Source of the DNA: an uncultured Lachnospira sp.
GTDB lineage: Bacteria > Bacillota > Clostridia > Lachnospirales > Lachnospiraceae
DNA length: 64,000 nucleotides
Direction: 5' to 3'
NCBI GenBank assembly: GCA_934343805.1
Contig: CAKRIN010000001.1
Location: 1 to 64,000, forward strand
Positions 1-8,852 of the stretch are shown piece after piece (position 1 is the first letter of the stretch; each line of letters opens with the position of its first letter). The position numbers were made by a program, and so were the translations under genes. Below the pieces are notes generated by a model. That model made no database searches and was not told the DNA's origin. It saw only the letters and a list, made by a program, of their open reading frames with translations.

Positions 1-56
1 CCATAGGAAAAAGGGAGTGAAGAAGCTCACGCTTCCTCACTCCCTTTTTCCTATGG
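1..56 (-). terminator. Long perfect hairpin at tmRNA 3' end
   Basis: Positions 1-20 are the exact reverse complement of 37-56. Inside them GAAGC/GCTTC extends the stem around a TCAC loop, giving about 25 bp with one mismatch. The stem carries an A-run on one side and a T-run on the other, and it begins within the last bases of the tmRNA. It probably acts as the ssrA terminator and 3'-end processing signal. The window starts at its edge, so a downstream U-tract cannot be seen. Confidence 0.75.
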
Positions 57-389
57 ACCAGAGGGGAGTCGAACCCCTGTCCGAAAACCCATTCCCTGTT
101 CTTCTACTATCATAGTTGATTGTTTGACATTCCCTCCAGTACACGGGAATCAACACCCTTGCACCTTTAGTAGCTTCATGATACGACCAGTACCTCAAAG
201 CTTTGATACTGTCGTTTCCTACATGTTCGAAGCCTGGGTCTTAAAGTGTAGGTGCTTTAAGTCAGACTGCTGCAATTAGGCAGCGTATGCTAAATTATCG
301 TTAGCGTTTATATTTAAGTTTGGATTTTGACGCTTTCCTGCGGATAGCTTCACCAGCTTCAAGATCCCCGTCGAAACCTTTACTAGCCC
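54..389 (-). ncRNA. ssrA: tmRNA (transfer-messenger RNA)
   Basis: This RNA rescues stalled ribosomes with SmpB and tags the unfinished protein for proteolysis. The 5' acceptor strand GGGCTAG (389-383) pairs, with G-U pairs, to CTGGTCC (61-55). A T-arm AGGGG-TTCGACT-CCCCT lies just inside the 3' end. The 5' part carries the conserved GGTTTCGACGGGG. The tag frame at 305-276 reads ANDNLAYAA followed by TAA, a typical Clostridia-type tag ending in hydrophobic AA. The discriminator A at 54 is followed by TAG, so CCA is not encoded and must be added after transcription. smpB and rnr lie directly upstream on the same strand. The ends are inferred from acceptor pairing and could be off by one or two bases. 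Confidence 0.93.
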
Positions 390-417
390 GTGTGTAAGCA
401 GTTTTACCTGCTTAGAT

Positions 418-446
418 ATATTAACATTGGCATAATGCCAAGTCAA
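418..446 (-). promoter_or_regulatory. Sigma-A-type promoter of ssrA
   Basis: On the minus strand TTGACT (446-441) is followed after exactly 17 bases by TAATAT (423-418). The spacer contains the palindrome TGGCATTATGCCA. The predicted start lies about 20 bases upstream of the mature tmRNA 5' end. ssrA can therefore be transcribed independently of smpB, whose stop codon is close by at 479. Confidence 0.65.
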
Positions 447-478
447 TGAACTTGTGATTCAAAACTGATAAAATATTT

Positions 479-961
479 CTAAAATCTTAAATTCTTATTC
501 TTGAATTCCTTCTGTGCATCTCTTATCTGGTCTTTCTTTGCAATAGAATCTCTTTTATCAAAGTTCTTCTTACCTTTTCCAAGACCAATCTCCATCTTCA
601 CTTTTCCCTCTTTCAGATATACCTGAAGTGGAACAAGTGTGTAACCTTTAATTGTAAGTTCACCTGTAAGCTTATTAATCTGGTTCTTATGAAGAAGCAG
701 CTTCTTAGGTCTTAAAGGGTCTTTATTAAAAATGTTTCCCTTCTCATATGGTGTAATATTCATACCTAGGACATATACTTCGCCATTCTCAATCTTAATG
801 TAAGATTCCTTAATCGAGCACTTACCTGCTCTGATTGATTTAACCTCAGTGCCATGAAGTACCATACCTGCTTCGTATTTTTCTTCTATAAAATAATCAA
901 AATAAGCTTTCTTGTTATTCGCAATAAGTCTGTTTCCTGATGCGCTTGTTTTTGATGCCAT
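479..961 (-). CDS. smpB: SsrA-binding protein SmpB
   Basis: SmpB binds the tRNA-like part of tmRNA and delivers it to stalled ribosomes. The 160-residue product has the family's usual length. It shows the N-terminal [20 protein letters not shown] strand, the [11 protein letters not shown] motif, and a basic C-terminal tail ([15 protein letters not shown] onward) that folds into the decoding centre. A CGGAG site sits a few bases before the ATG. The gene lies about 30 bases downstream of rnr and directly upstream of ssrA, the classical Firmicute order in which RNase R, SmpB and tmRNA cooperate in clearing stalled complexes. Confidence 0.97.
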   Translation of the reverse strand: MASKTSASGNRLIANNKKAYFDYFIEEKYEAGMVLHGTEVKSIRAGKCSIKESYIKIENGEVYVLGMNITPYEKGNIFNKDPLRPKKLLLHKNQINKLTGELTIKGYTLVPLQVYLKEGKVKMEIGLGKGKKNFDKRDSIAKKDQIRDAQKEFKNKNLRF

Positions 962-991
962 GTCAATCTCCGTTCTATTCTATACAAAATC

Positions 992-3112
992 CTATGCAAA
1001 TGCAAAATCTATTGTTCTTAGTATCTTATCGGTGCCTATAACAACTACCTTAACCTTCTGTCCGAGCTTATAACTTCTGTTTCCAAGTTCTCCTACCATC
1101 TCATAGTGTTCCTCGTCAAATGTATAGAAGCCCTTCATATTATTGACAGAAACCATGCCCTCGATAGTGTTTGGAAGTTCAACATATACACCCCACGCGG
1201 TAACACCCGAAACAACTCCGTCAAATGTTTCTCCAACAAACTGTTCCATATACTCAGCCATCTTAAGCTTATCTGTATCTCTTTCAGCATCTGCCGCACG
1301 CCGCTCCATAGCACTTGTCTGGACAGCAACATCCGGTAATATTGCATCATAATGGTCAGCTCTCTTTGGACTTAAACCTCCGTGAAGATTCTCCTTGATA
1401 ATTCTGTGAATCTGCAAATCAGGATATCTTCTGATAGGCGATGTAAAGTGGCAGTAGTACTTGGCTGCAAGTCCAAAATGTCCTACACATTCAGTAGTAT
1501 ACTTTGCTTTCTTCATAGAGCGTAGTGTCAGCCTGCTTATAAGATTCTCAGCATCAGAACCCTCTATCTCAGAAAGAAGCTTCTGAATCTCCTTAGGTCT
1601 TAAATCATCAGTAAGTCTTAAAGTATATCCAAAGTTATTAATAAATGTGGCTAACTTCCGCATTTTCTCTGGATCAGGATTCTCATGCGTTCTATAAAGA
1701 AATGGCATATCCTGCCAGAAATAATCTTCTGCAACAGTTTCATTGGCAGCAAGCATGAAATCCTCAATAATCTTAGTTGCCACATTTCTGTCATAAGGCT
1801 TAATGTCCGTTGGATGTCCATTCTCATCAAGTATAATCTTACTTTCAGGAAAATCAAAATCAACCGAACCTCTTGCAAATCTTTTCTTTCTAAGAAGTGC
1901 CGCAGCATCTTCCATCATATGAAACATTGGAGCAAGCTCTTTATACTTCATAATTTCATTGGTATCATTATCTACAAGAATCTTCCTGACACTTGTATAG
2001 CTCATCCTTCTGTCTACATTAATGACAGTCTCACATATTCTGTGTCCTACAATATTGCCCTTTTCATCAATATCCATAAGACAGCTGAGTGCAAGCCTGT
2101 CCTCACCCTGATTAAGTGAACATATCCCATTAGATAACTTATGCGGTATCATTGGAATAACTCGGTCTACAAGGTAAACACTTGTGCCTCGTTTTAGTGC
2201 CTCTTTATCAAGTGTGCTTCCCTCTGTAACATAATGGCTGACGTCCGCAATGTGAACACCAAGATGATATACCGGACCTTCCTTTGATATAGATACTGCA
2301 TCATCCAAATCCTTCGCATCCTCACCGTCTATAGTAACCATCTGAACATTTCTTAAATCAACTCTTCCAGCCTTATCCTTCTCACTTACCACGTCAGGGA
2401 TATCATTAAGTGCCTTCTTAACTGATTCGGGAAACTCCACTGGTAAATCATATGCCTTGATAATAGACATTATGTCTACACCCGGATCATCAATATGTCC
2501 AAGCACCTCTATAATCTTTCCCTGCGGATTCTTGCTCTGACTGCCGTAATCACTTATAGAAGCAACTACCTTAGAACCTTCAACCGCTCCATTCATGAAT
2601 TCCTGCGGTATAAATATATCACAGCTAATCTTGGCATTATCAGGTATAACAAATCCATAAGTCCTATTCTTCTGGAATGTTCCAACAACCTCTTTTACTT
2701 CATGCTCAAGAATGGCAACAATCTTACCTTCTGCTCTCTTGCCTCCGCTCTTCTCAGTAGTTATCACAACCTTGACTTTATCATGATAGAAGGCATTCAT
2801 TGTGTCATTAGCCTTAACAAATATATCGTCTTCCCTGTCAGGTATCACAACAAATCCAAAACCTCTGCTTGTACTTTCAAATGTTCCAACAAGTGCTACA
2901 TTCTCAGGCTTCATATACTTGCCTTTCTTAGACACTCCTATAGTTCCATCTGCAACAAGGCTGTCAAGTACTTCCATAAGCTCAGAGCGCTGACTCTTCG
3001 GAATATCAAGAAGAATTGCGATTTCTTTAGCTTTCATTGGAACATACATTTCATTACTGAGAATCATATCAGCAAGCATCTGTCTTCGCTGTTTAAATAT
3101 ATCCTTCTCCAT
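992..3112 (-). CDS. rnr: Ribonuclease R (VacB/RNase II family)
   Basis: A 3'-5' hydrolytic exoribonuclease for structured RNA that also degrades messages freed by trans-translation. The 706 residues show an N-terminal winged-helix-like segment, two cold-shock domains (roughly 75-205), the RNB catalytic domain with the aspartate cluster DGEDAKDLDDA near residue 260, and a C-terminal S1 domain (about 625-705, GVVSGVTAWGVYVELP). The length is normal for the family. It is followed by smpB with a 30-base gap, so the two are probably co-transcribed. A strong terminator behind secG lies just upstream, so an rnr promoter is expected between 3113 and 3178. Confidence 0.97.
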   Translation of the reverse strand: MEKDIFKQRRQMLADMILSNEMYVPMKAKEIAILLDIPKSQRSELMEVLDSLVADGTIGVSKKGKYMKPENVALVGTFESTSRGFGFVVIPDREDDIFVKANDTMNAFYHDKVKVVITTEKSGGKRAEGKIVAILEHEVKEVVGTFQKNRTYGFVIPDNAKISCDIFIPQEFMNGAVEGSKVVASISDYGSQSKNPQGKIIEVLGHIDDPGVDIMSIIKAYDLPVEFPESVKKALNDIPDVVSEKDKAGRVDLRNVQMVTIDGEDAKDLDDAVSISKEGPVYHLGVHIADVSHYVTEGSTLDKEALKRGTSVYLVDRVIPMIPHKLSNGICSLNQGEDRLALSCLMDIDEKGNIVGHRICETVINVDRRMSYTSVRKILVDNDTNEIMKYKELAPMFHMMEDAAALLRKKRFARGSVDFDFPESKIILDENGHPTDIKPYDRNVATKIIEDFMLAANETVAEDYFWQDMPFLYRTHENPDPEKMRKLATFINNFGYTLRLTDDLRPKEIQKLLSEIEGSDAENLISRLTLRSMKKAKYTTECVGHFGLAAKYYCHFTSPIRRYPDLQIHRIIKENLHGGLSPKRADHYDAILPDVAVQTSAMERRAADAERDTDKLKMAEYMEQFVGETFDGVVSGVTAWGVYVELPNTIEGMVSVNNMKGFYTFDEEHYEMVGELGNRSYKLGQKVKVVVIGTDKILRTIDFAFA

Positions 3113-3178
3113 ATCCCTTATATCCCTTTCTAATCATAAAATCATACGGCTCAAAGCCAGCTTTTATAAAAGTAAAAA

Positions 3179-3213
3179 ACACTCTTAAGAAATTATCCGT
3201 TTCTTAAGAGTGT
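3179..3213 (-). terminator. Terminator after secG
   Basis: The 14-bp perfect stem ACACTCTTAAGAAA/TTTCTTAAGAGTGT has a 7-base loop and is followed on the minus strand by a T6 run (3179-3174). It lies 7 bases past the secG stop and separates secG from rnr. Confidence 0.85.
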
Positions 3214-3220
3214 CCGTAAT

Positions 3221-3496
3221 TTAGAAATTAAAATTAAGTATAACTGCTATAACAATAAAAAGAATTACAAGAATCTTGGTTATCTTAACAAGCTTGCCTT
3301 CCATTGAACGGCCCTTGTTCTTACCCCAGTATGAATCAGCAGCACCACTAATTGTTCCTGACAATCCGTTCTGCTTACTTTCCTGCATAAGAATTATTAT
3401 TGCTAAAGCTATACAAATTACTACAAATACTCCCATTAAACCAATTCTTAATACATCTCCGACAGACATATGAAACAATGGAATTATCTTATTCAT
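3221..3496 (-). CDS. secG: Preprotein translocase subunit SecG
   Basis: The small membrane subunit of the SecYEG channel. The 91-residue product has two predicted membrane helices (about 13-37 and 68-89) joined by the SecG loop with LMQESKQNGLSGTISG. The frame is open further upstream, but the ATG at 3496 is preceded by a GAGG site at the right distance and gives the family-typical N-terminus MNKIIPLFHM. The secG-rnr-smpB-ssrA order is conserved across Firmicutes. Here a terminator between secG and rnr suggests they are not one simple transcript. Confidence 0.93.
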   Translation of the reverse strand: MNKIIPLFHMSVGDVLRIGLMGVFVVICIALAIIILMQESKQNGLSGTISGAADSYWGKNKGRSMEGKLVKITKILVILFIVIAVILNFNF

Positions 3497-3665
3497 ACTA
3501 TCCTCATTCCTGCGCAAAAGTGCGCCTTTTATTACATAATTATGCCAATACGGCAACATAGGTTATTCTATCACAATTAAACATCTTGTGCAAGAAAAAT
3601 TGTAAATTAATTCACTACAAATTAATTCTCTATTGTAAAGCAATTTCAATCAATCAATCAATTAA

Positions 3666-5216
3666 TTAATTCTTCTTTACAAGAAGTGACTCTCCTGTCA
3701 TTTCAACTGGCTTTTCAAGTCCCATAATCTCAATAAGTGTAGGGGCAATGTCACATAATCTTCCACCCTCACGAAGAGTATAATTCTCATCATAATTAAC
3801 AAGAATAAATGGAACTGGATTAGTTGTATGTGCTGTATGTGGAGCACCTGTTTCGTAATCAATCATCTTCTCAGCATTACCATGATCTGCACAAATGAAG
3901 AGCACTCCATCAACAGCCTTGACTGCATCTACAGCCTTGCCAACAAGCTCGTCAACCTTCTCTACAGCCTTAATAGCTGCTGGAATAACACCTGTATGAC
4001 CAACCATATCAGGATTAGCAAAGTTAATAATAATAACATCATATTTGTCAGACTTAATAGCATCTACTAAGTCCATACCAACCTCTGGTGCACTCATCTC
4101 TGGCTTTAAGTCATAAGTTGCAACATCCTTTGGTGAGTTAACAAGTAATCTGAACTCATCAACATTAGGATCTTCAACGCCACCATTGAAGAAGAATGTA
4201 ACATGTGCATACTTTTCTGTCTCTGCAAGTCTTAACTGTTTCTTTCCATGATTAGCAAGGAATTCACCAAATGTATTCTTAATATTCTCTTTCTTGAATG
4301 CAACCTTCTTATTAGGGATTGATTCATCATAATCCTTGAAGCATACAAATGTTAATGGAATAAATCCTGTCTTTCTTTCAAATCCTGTAAACTTATCATC
4401 GCAGAATGCTCTTGTCATCTCTCTTGCACGGTCTGGACGGAAGTTAAAGAATATAACAGAGTCATTAGCCTTAACTAATGAAAGTGGCTGACCATCTTTA
4501 CAGATAACTGTTGGCTCAACAAATTCATCTGTCTTACCATTGTCATATGATTCCTGAAGTGCCTGAGTAGCTGACTCAGCCTTGATTCCATCACCTGTTA
4601 CAAGTGAATCATAAGCCTTTTCTACTCTGTCCCAGTTATTATCTCTGTCCATTGCATAATAACGTCCTGATAAAGAAGCAACTTTACCAACACCGATTTC
4701 TGCCATCTTGTTCTCAAGAGTCTCAACAAATCCCTTAGCTGATGCTGGAGGTGTATCTCTTCCATCAAGAAATGCATGAACATAAACCTTAGATACTCCC
4801 TGCTGCTTAGCCATCTCTAAAAGTCCATACACATGGCTTAAATGACTATGTACACCACCATCTGATAAAAGTCCAAAAAGGTGAAGATCCGAATCATTCT
4901 TCTTGCAGTTCTCCATAGCTTCAAGTAATTCTTCATTCTTAAAGAATGTACCATCCTCAATATCCTTAGTAATTCTTGTAAGATCCTGATAAATAATTCT
5001 ACCAGCACCAATATTCATATGTCCAACTTCTGAGTTACCCATCTGTCCGTCTGGAAGACCAACAGCAAGTCCTGAAGCATATCCCTTCTGGAAAGGGCAT
5101 TCTTTCATAAGCTTATCCATAACAGGAGTATTAGCCATAGCAATAGCATTACCTTCTGTTCTATCATTTAAACCATAACCATCAAGTACCATTAAAACTA
5201 CTGGTTTCTTACTCAT
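3666..5216 (-). CDS. gpmI: 2,3-bisphosphoglycerate-independent phosphoglycerate mutase
   Basis: Interconverts 3- and 2-phosphoglycerate in glycolysis using two Mn ions. The 516-residue product matches the usual length of about 510. The N-terminal MVLDGYG carries metal-binding Asp12, GQMGNSEVGHMNIGAG carries the phosphorylated Ser62, and DGRDTPP and CADHGNAE are the other active-site blocks. The frame extends 83 codons further upstream, but AAAGGAG in front of ATG 5216 and the family N-terminus fix this start. It lies downstream of tpiA, separated by a hairpin terminator. Confidence 0.96.
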   Translation of the reverse strand: MSKKPVVLMVLDGYGLNDRTEGNAIAMANTPVMDKLMKECPFQKGYASGLAVGLPDGQMGNSEVGHMNIGAGRIIYQDLTRITKDIEDGTFFKNEELLEAMENCKKNDSDLHLFGLLSDGGVHSHLSHVYGLLEMAKQQGVSKVYVHAFLDGRDTPPASAKGFVETLENKMAEIGVGKVASLSGRYYAMDRDNNWDRVEKAYDSLVTGDGIKAESATQALQESYDNGKTDEFVEPTVICKDGQPLSLVKANDSVIFFNFRPDRAREMTRAFCDDKFTGFERKTGFIPLTFVCFKDYDESIPNKKVAFKKENIKNTFGEFLANHGKKQLRLAETEKYAHVTFFFNGGVEDPNVDEFRLLVNSPKDVATYDLKPEMSAPEVGMDLVDAIKSDKYDVIIINFANPDMVGHTGVIPAAIKAVEKVDELVGKAVDAVKAVDGVLFICADHGNAEKMIDYETGAPHTAHTTNPVPFILVNYDENYTLREGGRLCDIAPTLIEIMGLEKPVEMTGESLLVKKN

Positions 5217-5292
5217 ATTCTGATTCTCCTTTAAATGTATGTTTTCAAATATTTGCCTATAGCATGATATCACATTTGCACAAAAAATCAAA

Positions 5293-5327
5293 GACCTTGT
5301 CTTGAATATTATCATCAAAACAAGGTC
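5293..5327 (-). terminator. Terminator after tpiA
   Basis: GACCTTGT (5293-5300) pairs with ACAAGGTC (5320-5327) across a 19-base loop. On the minus strand the stem is followed by TTTGATTTTTTG. It lies between the tpiA stop and the gpmI start. Confidence 0.7.
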
Positions 5328-5340
5328 AATTAATTCATAT

Positions 5341-6090
5341 CTACTTATTATAATTAACAATATCTGCAAAATCAGGCTTGAGACTTGCACCGCCAACCAG
5401 ACCGCCATCAATATCAGGTTGTGCAAAAAGCTCTGCAGCATTAGATGCATTAACACTTCCACCATACAGAATTCTTATCTGGTCTGCAGTTTCTTTATCA
5501 TATAATTCTTCAAACACCGTTCTTATAAATCCGCACACTTCCTGTGCCTGGGCAGTAGTTGCAACCTTTCCTGTTCCAATAGCCCATATTGGCTCATAAG
5601 CAACTATAGTATGAAGAACCTGCTCTCTTGTAACACCAACATACGCCTCAACAATCTGCTCTTTAATAAATTCAAGAGTTATTCCCTGTTCTCTCTGTTC
5701 CAGTGACTCGCCACAACATAAAATAGGAATAATATTGTGTTCCAATACCTTGTGCATCTTAAGATTCAATACAGTATTGCTTTCATTAAAATAGTTCCTT
5801 CTTTCAGAATGTCCAATAATAACATGACTAACACCTGCATCAACAAGCATCTCCGGTGACAATTCCCCAGTGAATGCCCCCTTTTCCTGATAATATACAT
5901 TCTCAGCACCGATATGTATATTAGAACCCTTAACAGCCTCAACAACAGGCACAATATCTATAGATGGCACACAGAATACAACATCGACATCAGGATTATT
6001 AACATTAGGTCTCAATTCGGTAACCAGCTTAACCGCCTGGCTTGGTGTCATATTCATCTTCCAATTGCCAGCTATTACTTTTCTTCTCAT
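5341..6090 (-). CDS. tpiA: Triosephosphate isomerase
   Basis: Interconverts dihydroxyacetone phosphate and glyceraldehyde 3-phosphate. The 249-residue TIM barrel has the normal length, with GNWKMN (active-site Asn/Lys), IIGHSERR (catalytic His) and [11 protein letters not shown] (catalytic Glu). The longer frame begins at a GTG whose codons overlap the GAGGAGG site. The ATG at 6090, seven bases after that site and giving [13 protein letters not shown], is the likely start. The gene belongs to the gap-pgk-tpiA-gpmI cluster, with terminators on both sides. Confidence 0.96.
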   Translation of the reverse strand: MRRKVIAGNWKMNMTPSQAVKLVTELRPNVNNPDVDVVFCVPSIDIVPVVEAVKGSNIHIGAENVYYQEKGAFTGELSPEMLVDAGVSHVIIGHSERRNYFNESNTVLNLKMHKVLEHNIIPILCCGESLEQREQGITLEFIKEQIVEAYVGVTREQVLHTIVAYEPIWAIGTGKVATTAQAQEVCGFIRTVFEELYDKETADQIRILYGGSVNASNAAELFAQPDIDGGLVGGASLKPDFADIVNYNK

Positions 6091-6238
6091 TCTACGCCTC
6101 CTCACAAGAAATCATCCATATATCAATATATATGGACATCCCTCTTCAATTATTCCGATATGACTATCATAGTGTTAAGATAATAACATATTTTCATGTA
6201 TATTTCAATAGCTTTGTGAAAAAAATAACAAAAAAATA

Positions 6239-6268
6239 CAGACCCCCGAAATTCCTTCGAAGGTCTGT
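6239..6268 (-). terminator. Terminator after pgk
   Basis: On the minus strand CAGACCTTCGAA pairs with TTTCGGGGGTCTG (some G-T pairs) around GGAA, followed by TATTTTTTGTTAT. It is located about 35 bases past the pgk stop. Confidence 0.8.
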
Positions 6269-6303
6269 TATATTATATAAAAGAAATGTTTTTATCAGAT
6301 AAA

Positions 6304-7497
6304 TTACTTATCATTAGCAGCAACAACACCAGGAAGTTCCTTACCTTCAAGGAATTCAAGGGAAGCTCCACCACCTGTAGAGATATGAGTCATCTTATCT
6401 CCAAATCCTAAGTTATTAACTGCTGCTGCTGAATCACCACCACCAATAATAGTTGTAGCATCTTTAAGCTGTGCCAGTTCTTCTGCAACCGCAATTGTTC
6501 CTGCTGCAAAGTTAGGGAACTCAAATACACCCATAGGTCCATTCCAAACAACAGTCTTGGCATCCTTTAATGCATCCTTATAAAGCTCGCATGTCTTAGG
6601 TCCGATATCCATACCCATATCATCATCTTCCTGATGACCTGCCTCTACAACATGTGATGGAGAATCATTGCTGAATTCCTTAGCAACAACTGTGTCAATA
6701 GGAATGAGCATCTTAACGCCCTTTTCTTCTGCCTTCTTCATCATATCCTTAGCATAATCAAGATAATCATCCTCAACTAAAGATTTACCTACATTACCAC
6801 CATGTGCTTTCTGGAATGTATAAGACATACCACCACCGATGATAAGAGTATCAACCTTATCAAGTAAGTTATTAATAACAGAAATCTTTGATGAAACTTT
6901 AGAACCACCAAGAATAGCAACAAATGGTCTTACAGGATTGTTAACTGCATTGCCAAGGAAATCAATTTCCTTCTGCATAAGGTATCCAACAACAGCTGTA
7001 TCAACATACTGTGTAACACCTACATTAGAACAATGTGCTCTGTGAGCTGTACCAAATGCATCATTAACAAATACATCTGCAATAGAAGCTAAATCCTTAG
7101 AAAATGCTTCTCCATTCTTTGTCTCTTCTGTTCTGAATCTTGTATTCTCAAGAAGAATAACATCACCATCATTCATAGCAGCAACTGCAGCTCTGGCATT
7201 GTCACCAACAACAGTATCATCTGCTGCAAACTTAACTTCCTGACCAAGAAGTTCTGAAAGTCTCTTTGCAACTGGTGCAAGAGAAAATGCAGCATCTGGT
7301 CCCTTTGGTTTTCCAAGATGTGAACAAAGAATAACCTTTCCCCCATCAGATATAAGCTTCTTGATTGTTGGAAGAGCAGCTACAAGTCTTGTTTCGTCTG
7401 TAATTCTGCTTCCGTCTAAAGGTACATTAAAATCACATCTGCATAATACTCTTTTGCCCTTTACATTGATATCATCAATAGACTTTTTATTAAGCAT
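6304..7497 (-). CDS. pgk: Phosphoglycerate kinase
   Basis: Transfers the acyl phosphate of 1,3-bisphosphoglycerate to ADP. The 397-residue product has the standard two-domain length. It shows the N-terminal substrate motif [10 protein letters not shown], the central [10 protein letters not shown] region, WNGPMGVFE, and the C-terminal nucleotide-binding GGGDSAAAV and [10 protein letters not shown]. The ATG at 7497 follows GGAGG. The longer frame has no support. It is the second gene of the gap-pgk-tpiA-gpmI cluster, with terminator hairpins before and after it. Confidence 0.97.
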   Translation of the reverse strand: MLNKKSIDDINVKGKRVLCRCDFNVPLDGSRITDETRLVAALPTIKKLISDGGKVILCSHLGKPKGPDAAFSLAPVAKRLSELLGQEVKFAADDTVVGDNARAAVAAMNDGDVILLENTRFRTEETKNGEAFSKDLASIADVFVNDAFGTAHRAHCSNVGVTQYVDTAVVGYLMQKEIDFLGNAVNNPVRPFVAILGGSKVSSKISVINNLLDKVDTLIIGGGMSYTFQKAHGGNVGKSLVEDDYLDYAKDMMKKAEEKGVKMLIPIDTVVAKEFSNDSPSHVVEAGHQEDDDMGMDIGPKTCELYKDALKDAKTVVWNGPMGVFEFPNFAAGTIAVAEELAQLKDATTIIGGGDSAAAVNNLGFGDKMTHISTGGGASLEFLEGKELPGVVAANDK

Positions 7498-7555
7498 ATT
7501 AATATCCTCCATATAATACATAAAATAGCCGCCGTATATACAGCTTTATAAAAAA

Positions 7556-7582
7556 CCGGAGAATAGTCAAACCATTCTCCGG
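7556..7582 (-). terminator. Terminator after gap
   Basis: The stem CCGGAGAAT/ATTCTCCGG encloses a 9-base loop (positions 7556-7582). On the minus strand it runs into a T-rich tract (7555-7551). It is placed between gap and pgk and probably lowers pgk transcription relative to gap. Confidence 0.85.
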
Positions 7583-7600
7583 CAAAAACAATCTAAATGA

Positions 7601-8629
7601 TTAGTTTAACTCAGCGAAGTACTTAATTGTTCTAACCATCTGGCTTGTGTATGAATTTTCATTATCATACCAAGAAACAACCTGAACCTGGCAACCACCA
7701 TTTGGAAGTTCATTAACCATTGTCTGTGTAGCATCGAATAATGAACCAAATCTCATACCAACGATATCGCTAGATACAATCTGCTCTGTATTGTAACCAA
7801 ATGACTCTGTTGCAGCAGCCTTCATAGCAGCATTAACTTCATCAACTGTAACCTTCTTAGCAACAACAGCATTAAGAATTGTTGTAGAACCTGTAGGAGT
7901 AGGAACTCTCTGAGCAGCTCCGATAAGCTTTCCATTAAGTTCTGGAATAACAAGACCGATAGCCTTAGCTGCACCTGTTGAGTTAGGAACGATGTTGCAA
8001 GCACCAGCTCTAGATCTTCTTAAATCACCCTTTCTCTGTGGTCCATCAAGAATCATCTGATCACCTGTGTAAGCATGAATTGTACACATAATACCTGACT
8101 CGATTGTTGCACAATCATTAAGTGCCTTAGCCATAGGAGCTAAGCAGTTTGTTGTACAAGAAGCAGCTGAGATAATCTGATCTTCTGCTGTAAGTGTCTC
8201 ATGGTTTACATTGTAAACGATAGTCTTGAGATCGTTACCAGCTGGAGCTGAGATAACTACCTTCTTAGCACCTGCATTAATATGAGCCTGTGCCTTAGCC
8301 TTAGATGTATAGAATCCTGAACACTCAAGAACTACATCAACACCAATCTCTCCCCATGGGCAGTTATTAGCATCTGGTTCTTTGTAGATCTTAATAGTCT
8401 TACCCTTAACTGTGATTGTACCAGCCTCATCATCAGCTGTTACCTGATCTTCCTCACCGAAGTTAACATATCTTCCCTGTGATGAGTCATACTTTAAAAG
8501 ATGAGCAAGCATCTTAGGGCTTGTTAAATCGTTAATAGCAACTACCTCATATCCTTCTGCACCAAACATCTGTCTGAATGCAAGTCTACCGATACGACCA
8601 AAACCATTGATTGCAACTTTTACTGACAT
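7601..8629 (-). CDS. gap: Glyceraldehyde-3-phosphate dehydrogenase
   Basis: Oxidises glyceraldehyde 3-phosphate to 1,3-bisphosphoglycerate with NAD. The 342 residues begin with the Rossmann motif [11 protein letters not shown]. An Asp after the second strand (AINDLT) is typical of NAD-preferring enzymes. The catalytic Cys lies in [15 protein letters not shown], and [12 protein letters not shown] is at the C-terminus. AGGAGG precedes the ATG. It is the first gene of the glycolytic cluster. No CggR-like regulator lies upstream, unlike the Bacillus arrangement. Confidence 0.98.
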   Translation of the reverse strand: MSVKVAINGFGRIGRLAFRQMFGAEGYEVVAINDLTSPKMLAHLLKYDSSQGRYVNFGEEDQVTADDEAGTITVKGKTIKIYKEPDANNCPWGEIGVDVVLECSGFYTSKAKAQAHINAGAKKVVISAPAGNDLKTIVYNVNHETLTAEDQIISAASCTTNCLAPMAKALNDCATIESGIMCTIHAYTGDQMILDGPQRKGDLRRSRAGACNIVPNSTGAAKAIGLVIPELNGKLIGAAQRVPTPTGSTTILNAVVAKKVTVDEVNAAMKAAATESFGYNTEQIVSSDIVGMRFGSLFDATQTMVNELPNGGCQVQVVSWYDNENSYTSQMVRTIKYFAELN

Positions 8630-8656
8630 AAAAACAATTCCTCCTAAAAATGAATT

Positions 8657-8684
8657 TTTATAACATAGTTTGTTAATATTTCAA
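8657..8684 (-). promoter_or_regulatory. Candidate promoter of gap
   Basis: On the minus strand TTGAAA (8684-8679) is followed after 16 bases by TATAAA (8662-8657), about 28 bases before the gap start codon. The match is reasonable but unscored, and TATGTT just upstream could serve as an alternative -10. Confidence 0.4.
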
Positions 8685-8852
8685 CTATCGTGTATTTTAC
8701 ATAAGAAGAAGCAAAATATCAAGACTTTATTCCTATTTTTTACATTTTGGTATAATTTTCAATGAATAATCAAGTCCAGTTGGTTATTTTGACGAAATCT
8801 CCCAAAATAATGTATCCAATCTTGTATAATTAACACTACTCCCTGTATAGTA

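Noticed and set aside
2495..3133. Antisense frame of 212 codons inside rnr
   Set aside because: Same reasoning: shadow of RNase R with no plausible domain content.
3600..3665. Short AT-rich direct repeats (AATTAATT, ATCA steps) after gpmI
   Set aside because: Low-complexity sequence in an AT-rich spacer; no hairpin strong enough to call a terminator or site.
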